The notes below the pieces were generated by a model. It searched no databases. It was not told where the DNA came from and saw nothing but the letters and a program-made list of their open reading frames with translations. Below are positions 1 through 7,316 of a DNA stretch of 7,891 bases, one piece after another (within the stretch, counting starts at the first letter, position 1; the number at the start of each line of letters is the position of its first letter). The stretch comes from GCA-2733415 sp964608925 (GTDB taxonomy: Bacteria; Bacteroidota; Bacteroidia; Flavobacteriales; Flavobacteriaceae), in the NCBI GenBank assembly GCA_964608925.1, contig CAZSQD010000112.1:1-7891 (forward strand), in the 5' to 3' direction. Made by a program: the position numbers and the translations under genes.

Positions 1-2588
1 ATTAATTCAAAATTCATTAACGTTTGAAAACATCCTGTAATGGTATTTTCTACTCTAATGTAGATAATAGTATTGGTAACAGCATTATAGGGACTGGTTA
101 AAGCACCTACGCCATTATCGGCATCTTGTTGTGAAATATGATAGCTAATTACAATATTTGCTTGACCATTAATAGCGTCTGTACTCATACTATTTAGATC
201 AAAGTTGGCAGTTAATAAATCACTACACTCTATTAATTCAGCGGGTATTGTTGCACTATTATTGGCAGGTAATGGGTTTACGGTTAACGTAATGTGTTCT
301 CCTAAACCTAAGCACGCATTTACATCATCACTATCTACACGTATCCATACGGTTTGTATGTTAGCGGTAGTGTTTGTGTAGTTACTAATATCAGCAATTG
401 CATTTATTTCCGCTAAAGCATCGGCTTGGTTTTCATAATAGGTTACTGTTATAGGTGTTCCTGCAGGAAATAATGCGATTACTTGTGCGGTGGCATTACT
501 AAAATCAAACACGTCAATCCCGTCAAAATCACCATCACATTCTTGATAGGTCAATTGAAAAGAGGCTGGTATTTGTGTAATACCTACAATTAAATTTATT
601 TGTCCATAACTTACACAACCATTAGTAGTGGTAACACTTGTATAAACAGTAGTTGCTCCAGTTGTAAAATTAGTTGGATTTACAATGGCATTATTAGCTG
701 CTTGTGCATCTGCTAAATTGTTGTAAAAAACAAAAGTCTCATTTAAATAATCTACAGAAAGTAGCTCGTTTGCTTCTGTTAAATTAAAAGCAGTAATACC
801 ATCTGTATCATCATCACATTGTTCTAAAATTACAGGTGATGTAAGTACAGGAAGTGGATTTATGAGTAAATCTAATGTGGTTGTATTTACGCAACTGGTA
901 TTTGTATTTTCTAAATGCACAAAAATAGTACCTCCAACATGATTGTATATGTTTGGTAACGGGTTAATACCTGTTTGAGCTTCTGTTAAATTATCATGAT
1001 AGGAAACAATAACATTTGTTTGTCCGTTTATTGCTTCCACATCTGCATCTGATAGTATAAAACTACTCAAACCTGTAGGATTAAAACATGCTTCTAATGG
1101 TGTAATAACATTAATTACAGGCAAAGGTAGTAAAGATACATTCGCTTCACCATAAAATGGGCAATCTCCATTATTAGGATCTATTTCAACATGATAAGTT
1201 CCTGCGTTTGTGGCAATAAATTCATTTAGCGGAGCGGTAGTTGTAATAGAAGTTCCATTAAAAGTCCAAGTGTAGGTTGCTCCAACAATTACATCTGTAA
1301 CTAACGTATAACTATCACCATCACAAATAGCAATATTAGTTGTACTTGTGCCGTTTTGAATAATATCTACAGGTTGCACAAATAAGGATTGAATAAATGG
1401 AGGTAAACCAAAAGTTGCAGTACCATTTAAAGCAATAGTATTTAAGGTGTATGTGGGAGCTAAACTGTCAGCATTACTAATAGTTGATAAAAAAGAGGTT
1501 CCTCTCATTGATCTATAAATATTTCCATCAGGCCCTAATTGTAGTGATCCAGCAACAGTGTTTATGGTATCAGGCCCTAATAAAGAAACCATTGAAGCAG
1601 GTATATTTGCAGCTTCTAAGTTAAAAAATAATAACTCACTACTTACCCAACTTGGTCCTGGTGCAATATTTTCTACAGTAGCATACACTCGTTTAGAGTT
1701 TAATGAAAATTCCACACCATAAGGTGATGGCCCATTTGCTAAGGAAATAGCATTACTTACAATTCCTGTATTATCATCAAAATCATATACCACTAACTCC
1801 CCTGGTTGTCCATGTGCTAAACTGCTGTTACTTCCTCTTGAATGATGTGCAATAGCTAATTTACTGCCATCAGGAGAAATTTTCATACACCCAATAGCGT
1901 TATAACGATAACCTGCTGTAGGTACGGAAGGAGTAATATTTGTAACTACAGCTGTTGTATTTACTCCTGCAGCGGAAACATTAAAACTATAAAAATTATC
2001 TACAAAATGGGTAACTACCCAAAAAGAGTTACAATCGCCACTTTTAACAGCGGTTATTTTTTCTGAACATTTAAATTTCGATTCTTGTGTGTTAGAAGTG
2101 TCATAGGTGATTAAAGGGATATTCTTTTGAGAAGTATCTACAGCGCCATTACCACCATCTAAAGACATGTTAACCACAGTATAATTTAATCCGTTAATTT
2201 GCGAAGCACTATCATTATGATTTGGTTCATCTACGGTAAACACATAGTAAATATTAGCATCATTTGGATTGGGTACAATAATACCAGATTGCGTGCTTGA
2301 GTTATCGCCATTTAACCCTGTTCCGTTTGGCATAACAGCATTGTTTCTGTTCCAAACTGTAGAGCCATCTGTGTAAAATAAAAGATTCCCATTAGGGTCT
2401 GAAATAGAAGCAGATCCTTCATTTGTTGATAATGCAGACCCTGGTATTGGAGTTGTAGTACCTGTTGCGATATCAAAGTGCAACCCTACATTATTCCCAA
2501 AATACCAATTATTTGCTTCCCCTTGAGCAAAAGTAGCGCTAGTAAATATTAAAAACAAAGCAATTACGGTAGATTGTATTCTTTTCAT
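1..2588 (-). CDS. Giant secreted beta-propeller/repeat protein, probable type IX secretion substrate (C-terminus beyond left edge)
   Basis: The frame is open from an ATG at 2588 to the window edge, giving 862 residues with no stop. Residues 1-21 form a signal peptide (MKR start, hydrophobic core, cleavage after ATFA before Q22). Residues about 25-404 begin with NNWYFGNNVGLHFD and contain GNLLFYTDGSTVWNR and SPDGSKLAIA, which fits a WD40/YVTN-like beta-propeller common at the N-terminus of flavobacterial secreted proteins. Residues about 405-488 resemble a PKD/Ig-like domain (TYTWTFNGTS, AGTYHVEI). Four repeats of about 90-100 residues follow, at 489-578, 579-672, 673-772 and 773 onward, each starting with LP or IP and holding one Cys near each end. 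Proteins built this way in Flavobacteriia usually end in a type IX (type B, gliding-motility-associated) sorting domain. That end is not visible here, so export by type IX secretion is inferred. The substrate or ligand is unknown. The gene stands alone, separated from rpmA by a terminator. Confidence 0.85.
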   Translation of the reverse strand, partial: MKRIQSTVIALFLIFTSATFAQGEANNWYFGNNVGLHFDIATGTTTPIPGSALSTNEGSASISDPNGNLLFYTDGSTVWNRNNAVMPNGTGLNGDNSSTQSGIIVPNPNDANIYYVFTVDEPNHNDSASQINGLNYTVVNMSLDGGNGAVDTSQKNIPLITYDTSNTQESKFKCSEKITAVKSGDCNSFWVVTHFVDNFYSFNVSAAGVNTTAVVTNITPSVPTAGYRYNAIGCMKISPDGSKLAIAHHSRGSNSSLAHGQPGELVVYDFDDNTGIVSNAISLANGPSPYGVEFSLNSKRVYATVENIAPGPSWVSSELLFFNLEAANIPASMVSLLGPDTINTVAGSLQLGPDGNIYRSMRGTSFLSTISNADSLAPTYTLNTIALNGTATFGLPPFIQSLFVQPVDIIQNGTSTTNIAICDGDSYTLVTDVIVGATYTWTFNGTSITTTAPLNEFIATNAGTYHVEIDPNNGDCPFYGEANVSLLPLPVINVITPLEACFNPTGLSSFILSDADVEAINGQTNVIVSYHDNLTEAQTGINPLPNIYNHVGGTIFVHLENTNTSCVNTTTLDLLINPLPVLTSPVILEQCDDDTDGITAFNLTEANELLSVDYLNETFVFYNNLADAQAANNAIVNPTNFTTGATTVYTSVTTTNGCVSYGQINLIVGITQIPASFQLTYQECDGDFDGIDVFDFSNATAQVIALFPAGTPITVTYYENQADALAEINAIADISNYTNTTANIQTVWIRVDSDDVNACLGLGEHITLTVNPLPANNSATIPAELIECSDLLTANFDLNSMSTDAINGQANIVISYHISQQDADNGVGALTSPYNAVTNTIIYIRVENTITGCFQTLMNFEL
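273..1124 (-). repeat. Three full tandem protein repeats (a fourth continues to the left edge)
   Basis: Within the giant secreted protein, three complete diverged repeat units are encoded at 855-1124 (90 residues), 573-854 (94) and 273-572 (100). A fourth unit runs from 272 to the window edge. Each unit starts with LP or IP, has a Cys about 10-16 residues in, a central beta-strand such as VIVSYH, FVFYNN or VTYYEN followed by an Asp/Ala-rich turn, a strand like IYIRVEN, and a second Cys 65-75 residues after the first. The units match as protein and not as DNA, so they are old repeats and not a recent expansion. An Ig-like all-beta fold is likely but inferred. Confidence 0.75.
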
Positions 2589-2624
2589 GGCGTTTTTTAA
2601 AATTTATGAATCAATATTATAACG

Positions 2625-2632
2625 CAAAAATA
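2625..2632 (-). promoter_or_regulatory. Possible -7 element for the giant secreted protein gene
   Basis: Read on the minus strand this is TATTTTTG, a full match to the Bacteroidota -7 consensus TAnnTTTG, ending 36 bp before the ATG at 2588. No TTG is found at the expected -33 position (about 19-21 bp upstream), and in AT-rich DNA such an octamer can occur by chance, so the call is tentative. Confidence 0.4.
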
Positions 2633-2668
2633 CGTAAAAACCCTACCATTATCTGTTAATTTGGGCAT

Positions 2669-2701
2669 AAAAAAACCTCTAACAAATTAATGTTAGAGGT
2701 T
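2669..2701 (-). terminator. Rho-independent terminator of the rplU-rpmA operon
   Basis: A perfect 11-bp stem (AACCTCTAACA at 2674-2684 paired with TGTTAGAGGTT at 2691-2701) encloses a 6-nt loop. On the minus strand the stem is followed by a run of T that ends at 2669. It begins 26 bp after the rpmA stop codon and separates the ribosomal operon from the secreted-protein gene downstream. A weaker T-rich stretch (TGTGTGTTTTTT) on the plus side could also allow some stopping in the other direction. Confidence 0.9.
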
Positions 2702-2726
2702 TGTGTGTTTTTTGAAAACTTAATTA

Positions 2727-2987
2727 CTAAGCTTCAAAAGGAACAATAGAAACGTAAGACTTATTGTCTCTTTTCTTTGTAAATTTAACTAAACCATCAA
2801 CTTTAGCATGTAAAGTGTGATCTTTACCCATATACACGTTTTCACCTGGATTGTGGGTTGTTCCTCTTTGTCTGATTATGATATTTCCGGCAATAGCAGC
2901 TTGTCCACCAAAAATCTTAACACCTAAACGTTTTGATTCTGATTCTCTACCATTTTTCGAACTACCAACTCCTTTTTTATGAGCCAT
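2727..2987 (-). CDS. rpmA: 50S ribosomal protein L27
   Basis: The 86-residue product has the full bL27 layout. It starts MAHKKGVGSSKNGRESES, followed by KRLGVKIFGGQ, then the family signature around residues 35-60 (GNIIIRQRGTTHNPGENV, then GKDHTLHA), and ends with a basic beta-rich segment. L27 binds 23S rRNA in the large subunit, and its N-terminal tail reaches towards the peptidyl-transferase centre. The protein starts directly at MAHKK and lacks the cleavable N-terminal extension seen in Firmicutes L27. The gene lies 41 bp downstream of rplU in the same direction and shares its promoter; a strong terminator follows. No clear Shine-Dalgarno sequence precedes the ATG, which is normal for this phylum. 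Confidence 0.98.
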   Translation of the reverse strand: MAHKKGVGSSKNGRESESKRLGVKIFGGQAAIAGNIIIRQRGTTHNPGENVYMGKDHTLHAKVDGLVKFTKKRDNKSYVSIVPFEA

Positions 2988-3028
2988 CTCTTATAAGGTT
3001 TTATTTGTTAATAAATTAGATTTGTTGA

Positions 3029-3685
3029 TTACTCAACTCCTCCTTTTACGTTGTCTTGCCAAACTTTAAGTTCGTCCCAATTTCCATCTGCAGCCATTTT
3101 TGCTTGTTTTGGCCAAGATAAAGGAATGTGGTTACCACGAACACCTTCAATGATTGTTGAAATATTAGCTGGATCTGCTTTTGCTAAATCTGCAAAAGTT
3201 ACGATACCTGCAGCTACTAATGTCTCTGCAATTTTTGGTCCAATACCTTCAATCTTTTTTAAATCATCACCTTTAGCACTTGCTTTTTTTGTAGTCGCTT
3301 TTGGCGCTACAGCTTTAGCTGCTTTTGGTTCTGCTTTTTTAGTTTCTTTTTTTGGAGCAGCTTTTTTAGCTCCAGTTGCAGTAATGCTTTCAATTAAAAT
3401 TTCAGTAAGAGCTTGTCTGTGACCGTTTTTTACACGATACCCTTTTCTTCTTTTCTTTTTGAAAACAATAACTTTGTTACCTTTAAGGTGTTTTAAAACT
3501 TTTGCTTCTACTGAAGCTCCGTTTATAGCTGGGGCGCCTAAAGTTACTTTTCCATCGTTATCTAATAATAGAACATTGTCAAAAGAAATTTTCTCTCCTT
3601 CTTCTGTTCCTAAACGATGAACAAACACTTTTTGGTCTTTTACAACTTTAAATTGTTGCCCTGCTATTTCTACAATTGCGTACAT
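3029..3685 (-). CDS. rplU: 50S ribosomal protein L21 with C-terminal helix-hairpin-helix extension
   Basis: Residues 1 to about 103 are a complete bL21 domain: it starts MYAIVEIAGQQFKV and carries the conserved basic segment KKKRRKGYRVKNGHRQ (77-91), followed by LTEILI. L21 binds 23S rRNA and takes part in large-subunit assembly. The product is 218 residues, about twice the usual length of 100-105. Residues about 106-138 are a Lys/Ala/Pro-rich, histone-tail-like linker. Residues 140-180 form a helix-hairpin-helix-like domain (DDLKKIEGIGPKIAETL), and 190-218 are a Trp-containing tail (SWPKQAKMAADGNWDELK). Similar extended L21 proteins are known from Flavobacteriia; what the extension does is not established to my knowledge. 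A nucleic-acid-binding role is inferred from the HhH motif and the basic linker. First gene of the rplU-rpmA operon. Confidence 0.96.
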   Translation of the reverse strand: MYAIVEIAGQQFKVVKDQKVFVHRLGTEEGEKISFDNVLLLDNDGKVTLGAPAINGASVEAKVLKHLKGNKVIVFKKKRRKGYRVKNGHRQALTEILIESITATGAKKAAPKKETKKAEPKAAKAVAPKATTKKASAKGDDLKKIEGIGPKIAETLVAAGIVTFADLAKADPANISTIIEGVRGNHIPLSWPKQAKMAADGNWDELKVWQDNVKGGVE

Positions 3686-3716
3686 AGCGAATTTATTTTT
3701 GTTAATAAAATGTCGG

Positions 3717-3746
3717 CAAATATACGTTTAATCTAACAACCTACAA
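3717..3746 (-). promoter_or_regulatory. Promoter of the rplU-rpmA operon
   Basis: On the minus strand a TTG (3744-3746) is followed after exactly 19 bp by TATATTTG (3717-3724). This matches the Bacteroidota housekeeping promoter pattern, with TTG at -33 and TAnnTTTG at -7. Transcription would start near 3710, giving a 5' leader of about 25 nt before the rplU ATG. This is the best promoter match in the window. Confidence 0.75.
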
Positions 3747-3824
3747 CCTTAATATCCTTTTTATTTAAAAAATAAATCTTGTTAATTTCTGATTAAAAAT
3801 ACACTATATATATATGGTATTTAT

Positions 3825-3832
3825 TATTTTTG
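3825..3832 (+). promoter_or_regulatory. Possible -7 element for the M16 peptidase operon
   Basis: TATTTTTG matches TAnnTTTG and lies 67 bp upstream of the ATG at 3900, in the spacer that also holds the rplU promoter on the other strand. The expected -33 TTG is absent; an alternating TA run (3805-3815) occupies nearby upstream positions. A second, imperfect candidate is TAGTGTTTG at 3852-3860 (one base too long), with TTTTTG ending 19 bp upstream. I cannot decide between them. Confidence 0.4.
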
Positions 3833-3899
3833 TTGAAATTTGTAACAAATGTAGTGTTTGCTCGTCAAACCAATATTAATTTTAAATGAACCCAACACA

Positions 3900-5216
3900 A
3901 TGAAGAAAAGTATTATTTATCTCGCTTCATTACTTTTATCGACAACCACCATTATGGCGCAAGAAGTAAAATTTGAAGAGTATGATTTAAGCAACGGATT
4001 ACACGTTGTTTTACACCAAGACAATTCAGCTCCTGTAGTTACTACAGCAGTAATGTACCACGTAGGTGCAAAAGATGAAAACCCAGAGCGTACTGGTTTT
4101 GCGCACTTTTTTGAACACCTTTTATTTGAAGGTACAAAAAATATTAAAAAAGGTAAATGGTTTGAAATTGTTTCCTCTAACGGAGGTAGTAATAACGCCA
4201 ATACTACTGATGATAGAACTTATTATTATGAAGTTTTCCCTTCTAATAGTTTAGAATTAGGATTATGGATGGAAGCAGAACGCATGTTACACCCTGTAAT
4301 TGACCAAACAGGTGTAGATACGCAAAATGAAGTAGTAAAAGAAGAAAAAAGATTACGTGTAGATAACCAACCGTATGGTAGTTTTTTAGCAGAAATTAAA
4401 AAATTATTGTTTACCAAACACCCGTATCGTTGGGCAACTATTGGCTCTATGGATCACTTAGACGCTTCTACTTTAGAAGAATTTCAAGCGTTTAATAAAA
4501 AATTCTACGTTCCTAATAATGCTGTTTTAGTAGTTACAGGAGATTTAGACATTTCGAAAACTAAAAAAATGATTCAAGACTATTATGGTGATATCCCTAG
4601 AGGAAAAGACATTAAAAGAACTGAATTTAAAGAGGATGCAATTACTACCGAAATTCAAGGTACTTTTTATGACAACAATATTAGCATTCCTGCAATTGTA
4701 ACGGCGTATAGAACACCATCAATGAAAACTAGGGATGCCTATGTATTAAACATGATTTCTACGGTATTAAGTGATGGAAAAAGTTCTCGTTTATACAAAA
4801 AAATTGTAGATGATAAAAAAATGGCAATGCAAGTAGGTGCTTTTAACGTAAGTCAAGAGGATTACGGTATGTATGTATTATACGGTTTACCAATGGGTGA
4901 TGTAAAATTGAATGATTTACAAACGGAAATTGATGAAGAAATTGTAAAACTTCAAAACGAATTAATTTCAGAACGTGAATACCAAAAATTACAAAATATA
5001 TATGAAAATCAATTTGTAAACGCAAATTCTGGAGTAGAAGGTATTGCAAATTCATTGGCAAGATATTATATGTTATATGGTGATATTAATTTAATTAATA
5101 ATGAAATTAACATTTACAAATCTATTACCAGAGAAGAAATTAAAACGGTAGCTAACAAATATTTGAACCCTAACCAAAGAGTTCGTTTAGAATATCTTCC
5201 TAAAAAAGACAAATAA
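3900..5216 (+). CDS. M16-family zinc metallopeptidase, catalytic subunit
   Basis: The 438-residue product starts with a signal peptide (MKKSIIYLASLL, cleavage near A20), so it acts in the periplasm or envelope; there is no lipobox Cys. The inverted zinc site HxxEH is intact at residues 69-73 (HFFEH), and the distal zinc ligand is E149, 76 residues after H73, as in other M16 enzymes. The second M16 domain starts near residue 240 and has SSRLYKKIV at 295-303. There the Arg and Tyr of the family's R-x6-Y substrate-binding pair are replaced by V303 and M310, so the protein probably needs a partner. That partner is the next gene, 2 bp downstream. I prefer the ATG at 3900 to the in-frame TTG at 3858 because the signal peptide begins directly at MKKS. 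The substrate is unknown; peptides in the envelope are the likely target. Confidence 0.93.
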   Translation: MKKSIIYLASLLLSTTTIMAQEVKFEEYDLSNGLHVVLHQDNSAPVVTTAVMYHVGAKDENPERTGFAHFFEHLLFEGTKNIKKGKWFEIVSSNGGSNNANTTDDRTYYYEVFPSNSLELGLWMEAERMLHPVIDQTGVDTQNEVVKEEKRLRVDNQPYGSFLAEIKKLLFTKHPYRWATIGSMDHLDASTLEEFQAFNKKFYVPNNAVLVVTGDLDISKTKKMIQDYYGDIPRGKDIKRTEFKEDAITTEIQGTFYDNNISIPAIVTAYRTPSMKTRDAYVLNMISTVLSDGKSSRLYKKIVDDKKMAMQVGAFNVSQEDYGMYVLYGLPMGDVKLNDLQTEIDEEIVKLQNELISEREYQKLQNIYENQFVNANSGVEGIANSLARYYMLYGDINLINNEINIYKSITREEIKTVANKYLNPNQRVRLEYLPKKDK

Positions 5217-5218
5217 AT

Positions 5219-7306
5219 ATGAAAACAAAAATTGTATCAATTATAGCATTAGTTTTTATGAGTATAACAGCAATGCACGGACAAGTAGATAGAAGCAAGC
5301 AACCAACACCTGGTGCTGCACCAAAAATTAATATTGGCAAACCCCAATCTTTCACCTTATCAAACGGGTTAAAAGTAATGGTGGTTGAAAACCATAAATT
5401 ACCAAGGGTATCGGTAAGTTTACGTTTAGATAACCCACCAGTTGCAGAAGGTAAAAAAGCGGGTGTTTCTGATTTAACAGGAGCTATGTTAGGTAAAGGA
5501 TCTAAAACCATAAACAAAGATGCCTTTAATGAAGAAATAGATTATATGGGTGCGCGTTTAAACCTATCAGCAAGTGGAGGTTTTGCAAGCGGATTATCAA
5601 AATATTTTAACCGCTTAGTGCAGTTAATGGCAGATGCTGCCATTAACCCTAATTTTACGCAAGAAGAATTTGAGAAAGAAAAAGCTCAAATGTTAGAAGG
5701 TATTAAATCCGAAGAAAAAAACGTAAAATCAGCAGCAAGTAGAGTCAAATATTTATTAGGGTATGGTAAAAACCACCCGTATGGAGAGTTTGTGTCTAAA
5801 GAAACTTTAGAAGCGGTTACTTTAAGTGATGTTACTCAATTTTACAACAACTATTTTGTGCCAGATAATGCCTACTTAGTAGTTACTGGAGCTGTAAATT
5901 TTGAAGCGGTAAAAATAGCGGTAAACAATTATTTTAGCAATTGGAATAAAGGTTTAGCACCGTCTATAACTATTCCGCCAACACAAAACGTACAGTATAC
6001 GCAAGTAGCTTTTGTAGACATGCCAAATGCAGTACAGTCAGAAATATCAGTAATTAATACCGTTGATTTTAAAATGACTGATGCTGATTATCACGCAGCT
6101 TTAATTGCAAATAAAATTTTAGGTGGCGATTTCAATTCGTACTTAAATCAAAATTTACGTGAAGCACATGGTTGGACGTATGGTGCAAGATCATCATTAC
6201 GTGCCGATAAAGATACACAAGCAATGTTTGCAACATCAACAAGTGTACGTAATGCAGTAACCGATAGTGTTATTGTAGAAACCTTAAAAGAAATTAATAA
6301 AATTAGAACCGTAGATGTTACCGCAAAACATTTAGCAAATGTAAAAGCAAAATATTTAGGTGATTTTGTTTTGGCTATGGAAAAACCACAAACCATTGCA
6401 CGTTATGCGTTAAACATTGAAACTAATAATTTACCGGCTAATTTTTACAAGACTTTCTTGAAAAAAATAAATGCGGTAACTATTGCAGATGTAAAACGTG
6501 TAGCTAACAAATATTTTAAAGCAGATAATTTACGTGTAGTAGTTGCAGGTAAAGGAGCTGATGTAATTGGTAATTTAGAAAATGTAATGTACAATGGTAA
6601 GAAATTACCGATACGTTATTTTGATAAATATGGTAATGCTACAGAAAAACCAGTTTTTTCTAAGGAAATACCTAAAGGAATGACTGCACAAACTATTATT
6701 GAAAAGTACATTACTGCTATTGGTGGTCGTACCGTTTTAGAAGGTGTTAAAACATTAGTATTTACTGGAGATATGAATGCAATGGGACAGCAAATGGGCT
6801 TGTCTATTAAACGAATGTACCCCAATAAAGAAATGATGGAAATTACACACCCACAAGCAGGTGTAGTAATGAAACAAGCTTTTGATGGTGAAGCGGGCTA
6901 TATGAAACAAGGACCTAATCAACGTCCAATGCCAGCTGAAGATATTGCTGAAGCGAAAGCTAAAACAGAGATTTTTGAAGAATTATCTATGGATATGGCA
7001 AACGTAACTTTAGAGGTCTTAACTACTATTGACGGTGAAGATACTTATAAATTAAAAGTAGTAAACGGTAAAAATACGGAGTTTAGATTTTACAATGCTA
7101 AAACCAGTTATTTAGTACGTACAGAATCTTCTAAAAAAATGGGAGAAAAAGAAATTACTATTGTAAGAGATTTTGGAAGTTATACTCCAGTATCTGGTAT
7201 TCAGTTTCCGTTTGCAATGACCACCAAACAAGGTCCGCAAACTTTTGGTATGCAAATTAAAAAAGTAGTGGTTAATGAAGGTGTTACTAACGGCGATTTT
7301 AAATAA
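5219..7306 (+). CDS. M16-family non-catalytic partner subunit with C-terminal LolA-like domain
   Basis: The 695-residue product has a signal peptide (residues 1 to about 21) and two M16 domains spanning roughly 40-470. The zinc motif is lost: where the partner has HFFEH, this protein has DLTGA (85-89, within GVSDLTGAMLGKGS), so it cannot bind the catalytic zinc. It keeps the Arg/Tyr pair R314 and Y321 (LREAHGWTYG), spaced by 7 as in active M16 enzymes. In two-subunit M16B peptidases such as that of Sphingomonas sp. A1, one subunit carries HxxEH and the other R/Y, and this operon fits that pattern. Residues about 484-695 form an extra domain (TIIEKYITAIGG, GVKTLVFTGDM, then beta-rich) that looks like the LolA/LppX lipoprotein-carrier fold. 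That identification is by pattern only. It might bind a hydrophobic ligand or help position the enzyme. Starts 2 bp after the upstream gene and is surely co-transcribed with it. Confidence 0.9.
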   Translation: MKTKIVSIIALVFMSITAMHGQVDRSKQPTPGAAPKINIGKPQSFTLSNGLKVMVVENHKLPRVSVSLRLDNPPVAEGKKAGVSDLTGAMLGKGSKTINKDAFNEEIDYMGARLNLSASGGFASGLSKYFNRLVQLMADAAINPNFTQEEFEKEKAQMLEGIKSEEKNVKSAASRVKYLLGYGKNHPYGEFVSKETLEAVTLSDVTQFYNNYFVPDNAYLVVTGAVNFEAVKIAVNNYFSNWNKGLAPSITIPPTQNVQYTQVAFVDMPNAVQSEISVINTVDFKMTDADYHAALIANKILGGDFNSYLNQNLREAHGWTYGARSSLRADKDTQAMFATSTSVRNAVTDSVIVETLKEINKIRTVDVTAKHLANVKAKYLGDFVLAMEKPQTIARYALNIETNNLPANFYKTFLKKINAVTIADVKRVANKYFKADNLRVVVAGKGADVIGNLENVMYNGKKLPIRYFDKYGNATEKPVFSKEIPKGMTAQTIIEKYITAIGGRTVLEGVKTLVFTGDMNAMGQQMGLSIKRMYPNKEMMEITHPQAGVVMKQAFDGEAGYMKQGPNQRPMPAEDIAEAKAKTEIFEELSMDMANVTLEVLTTIDGEDTYKLKVVNGKNTEFRFYNAKTSYLVRTESSKKMGEKEITIVRDFGSYTPVSGIQFPFAMTTKQGPQTFGMQIKKVVVNEGVTNGDFK

Positions 7307-7311
7307 TCGCC
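7292..7311 (+). other. Small inverted repeat spanning the stop codon of the second M16 gene
   Basis: GGCGATT (7292-7298) pairs with AATCGCC (7305-7311) around a 6-nt loop, and the TAA stop at 7304-7306 lies partly in the loop and partly in the stem. No T-run follows directly, so it is not a standard terminator. It might protect the mRNA 3' end or be chance. Confidence 0.4.
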
Positions 7312-7316
7312 ATCTT

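Noticed and set aside
2589..2726. Possible small RNA or tRNA between rpmA and the secreted-protein gene
   Set aside because: The only structure seen is the 11-bp terminator stem; no cloverleaf or other RNA fold is visible.
3051..3422. Plus-strand open frame of 123 codons opposite rplU
   Set aside because: It lies wholly inside the clearly real rplU gene on the other strand. Its Ala/Phe-rich product mirrors the Lys/Ala-rich linker of L21.
3805..3815. Alternating TA run as a microsatellite or phase-variable tract
   Set aside because: It is only 11 bases and lies in an AT-rich spacer. There is no sign of variation, so it is mentioned only as promoter context.
3858..3899. TTG at 3858 as start of the first M16 gene
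   Set aside because: It would put 14 residues (MLVKPILILNEPNT) in front of a signal peptide that begins normally at the ATG at 3900, and it falls close to the likely promoter region.
5200..5517. Minus-strand open frame across the junction of the two M16 genes
   Set aside because: It is antisense to two well-supported genes, has no family-like motif and is explained by their codon pattern.
5219..7306. Second M16 protein as a decayed pseudogene because HxxEH is lost
   Set aside because: The frame is intact over 695 codons and the Arg/Tyr pair is kept. The loss matches known non-catalytic M16 partner subunits.
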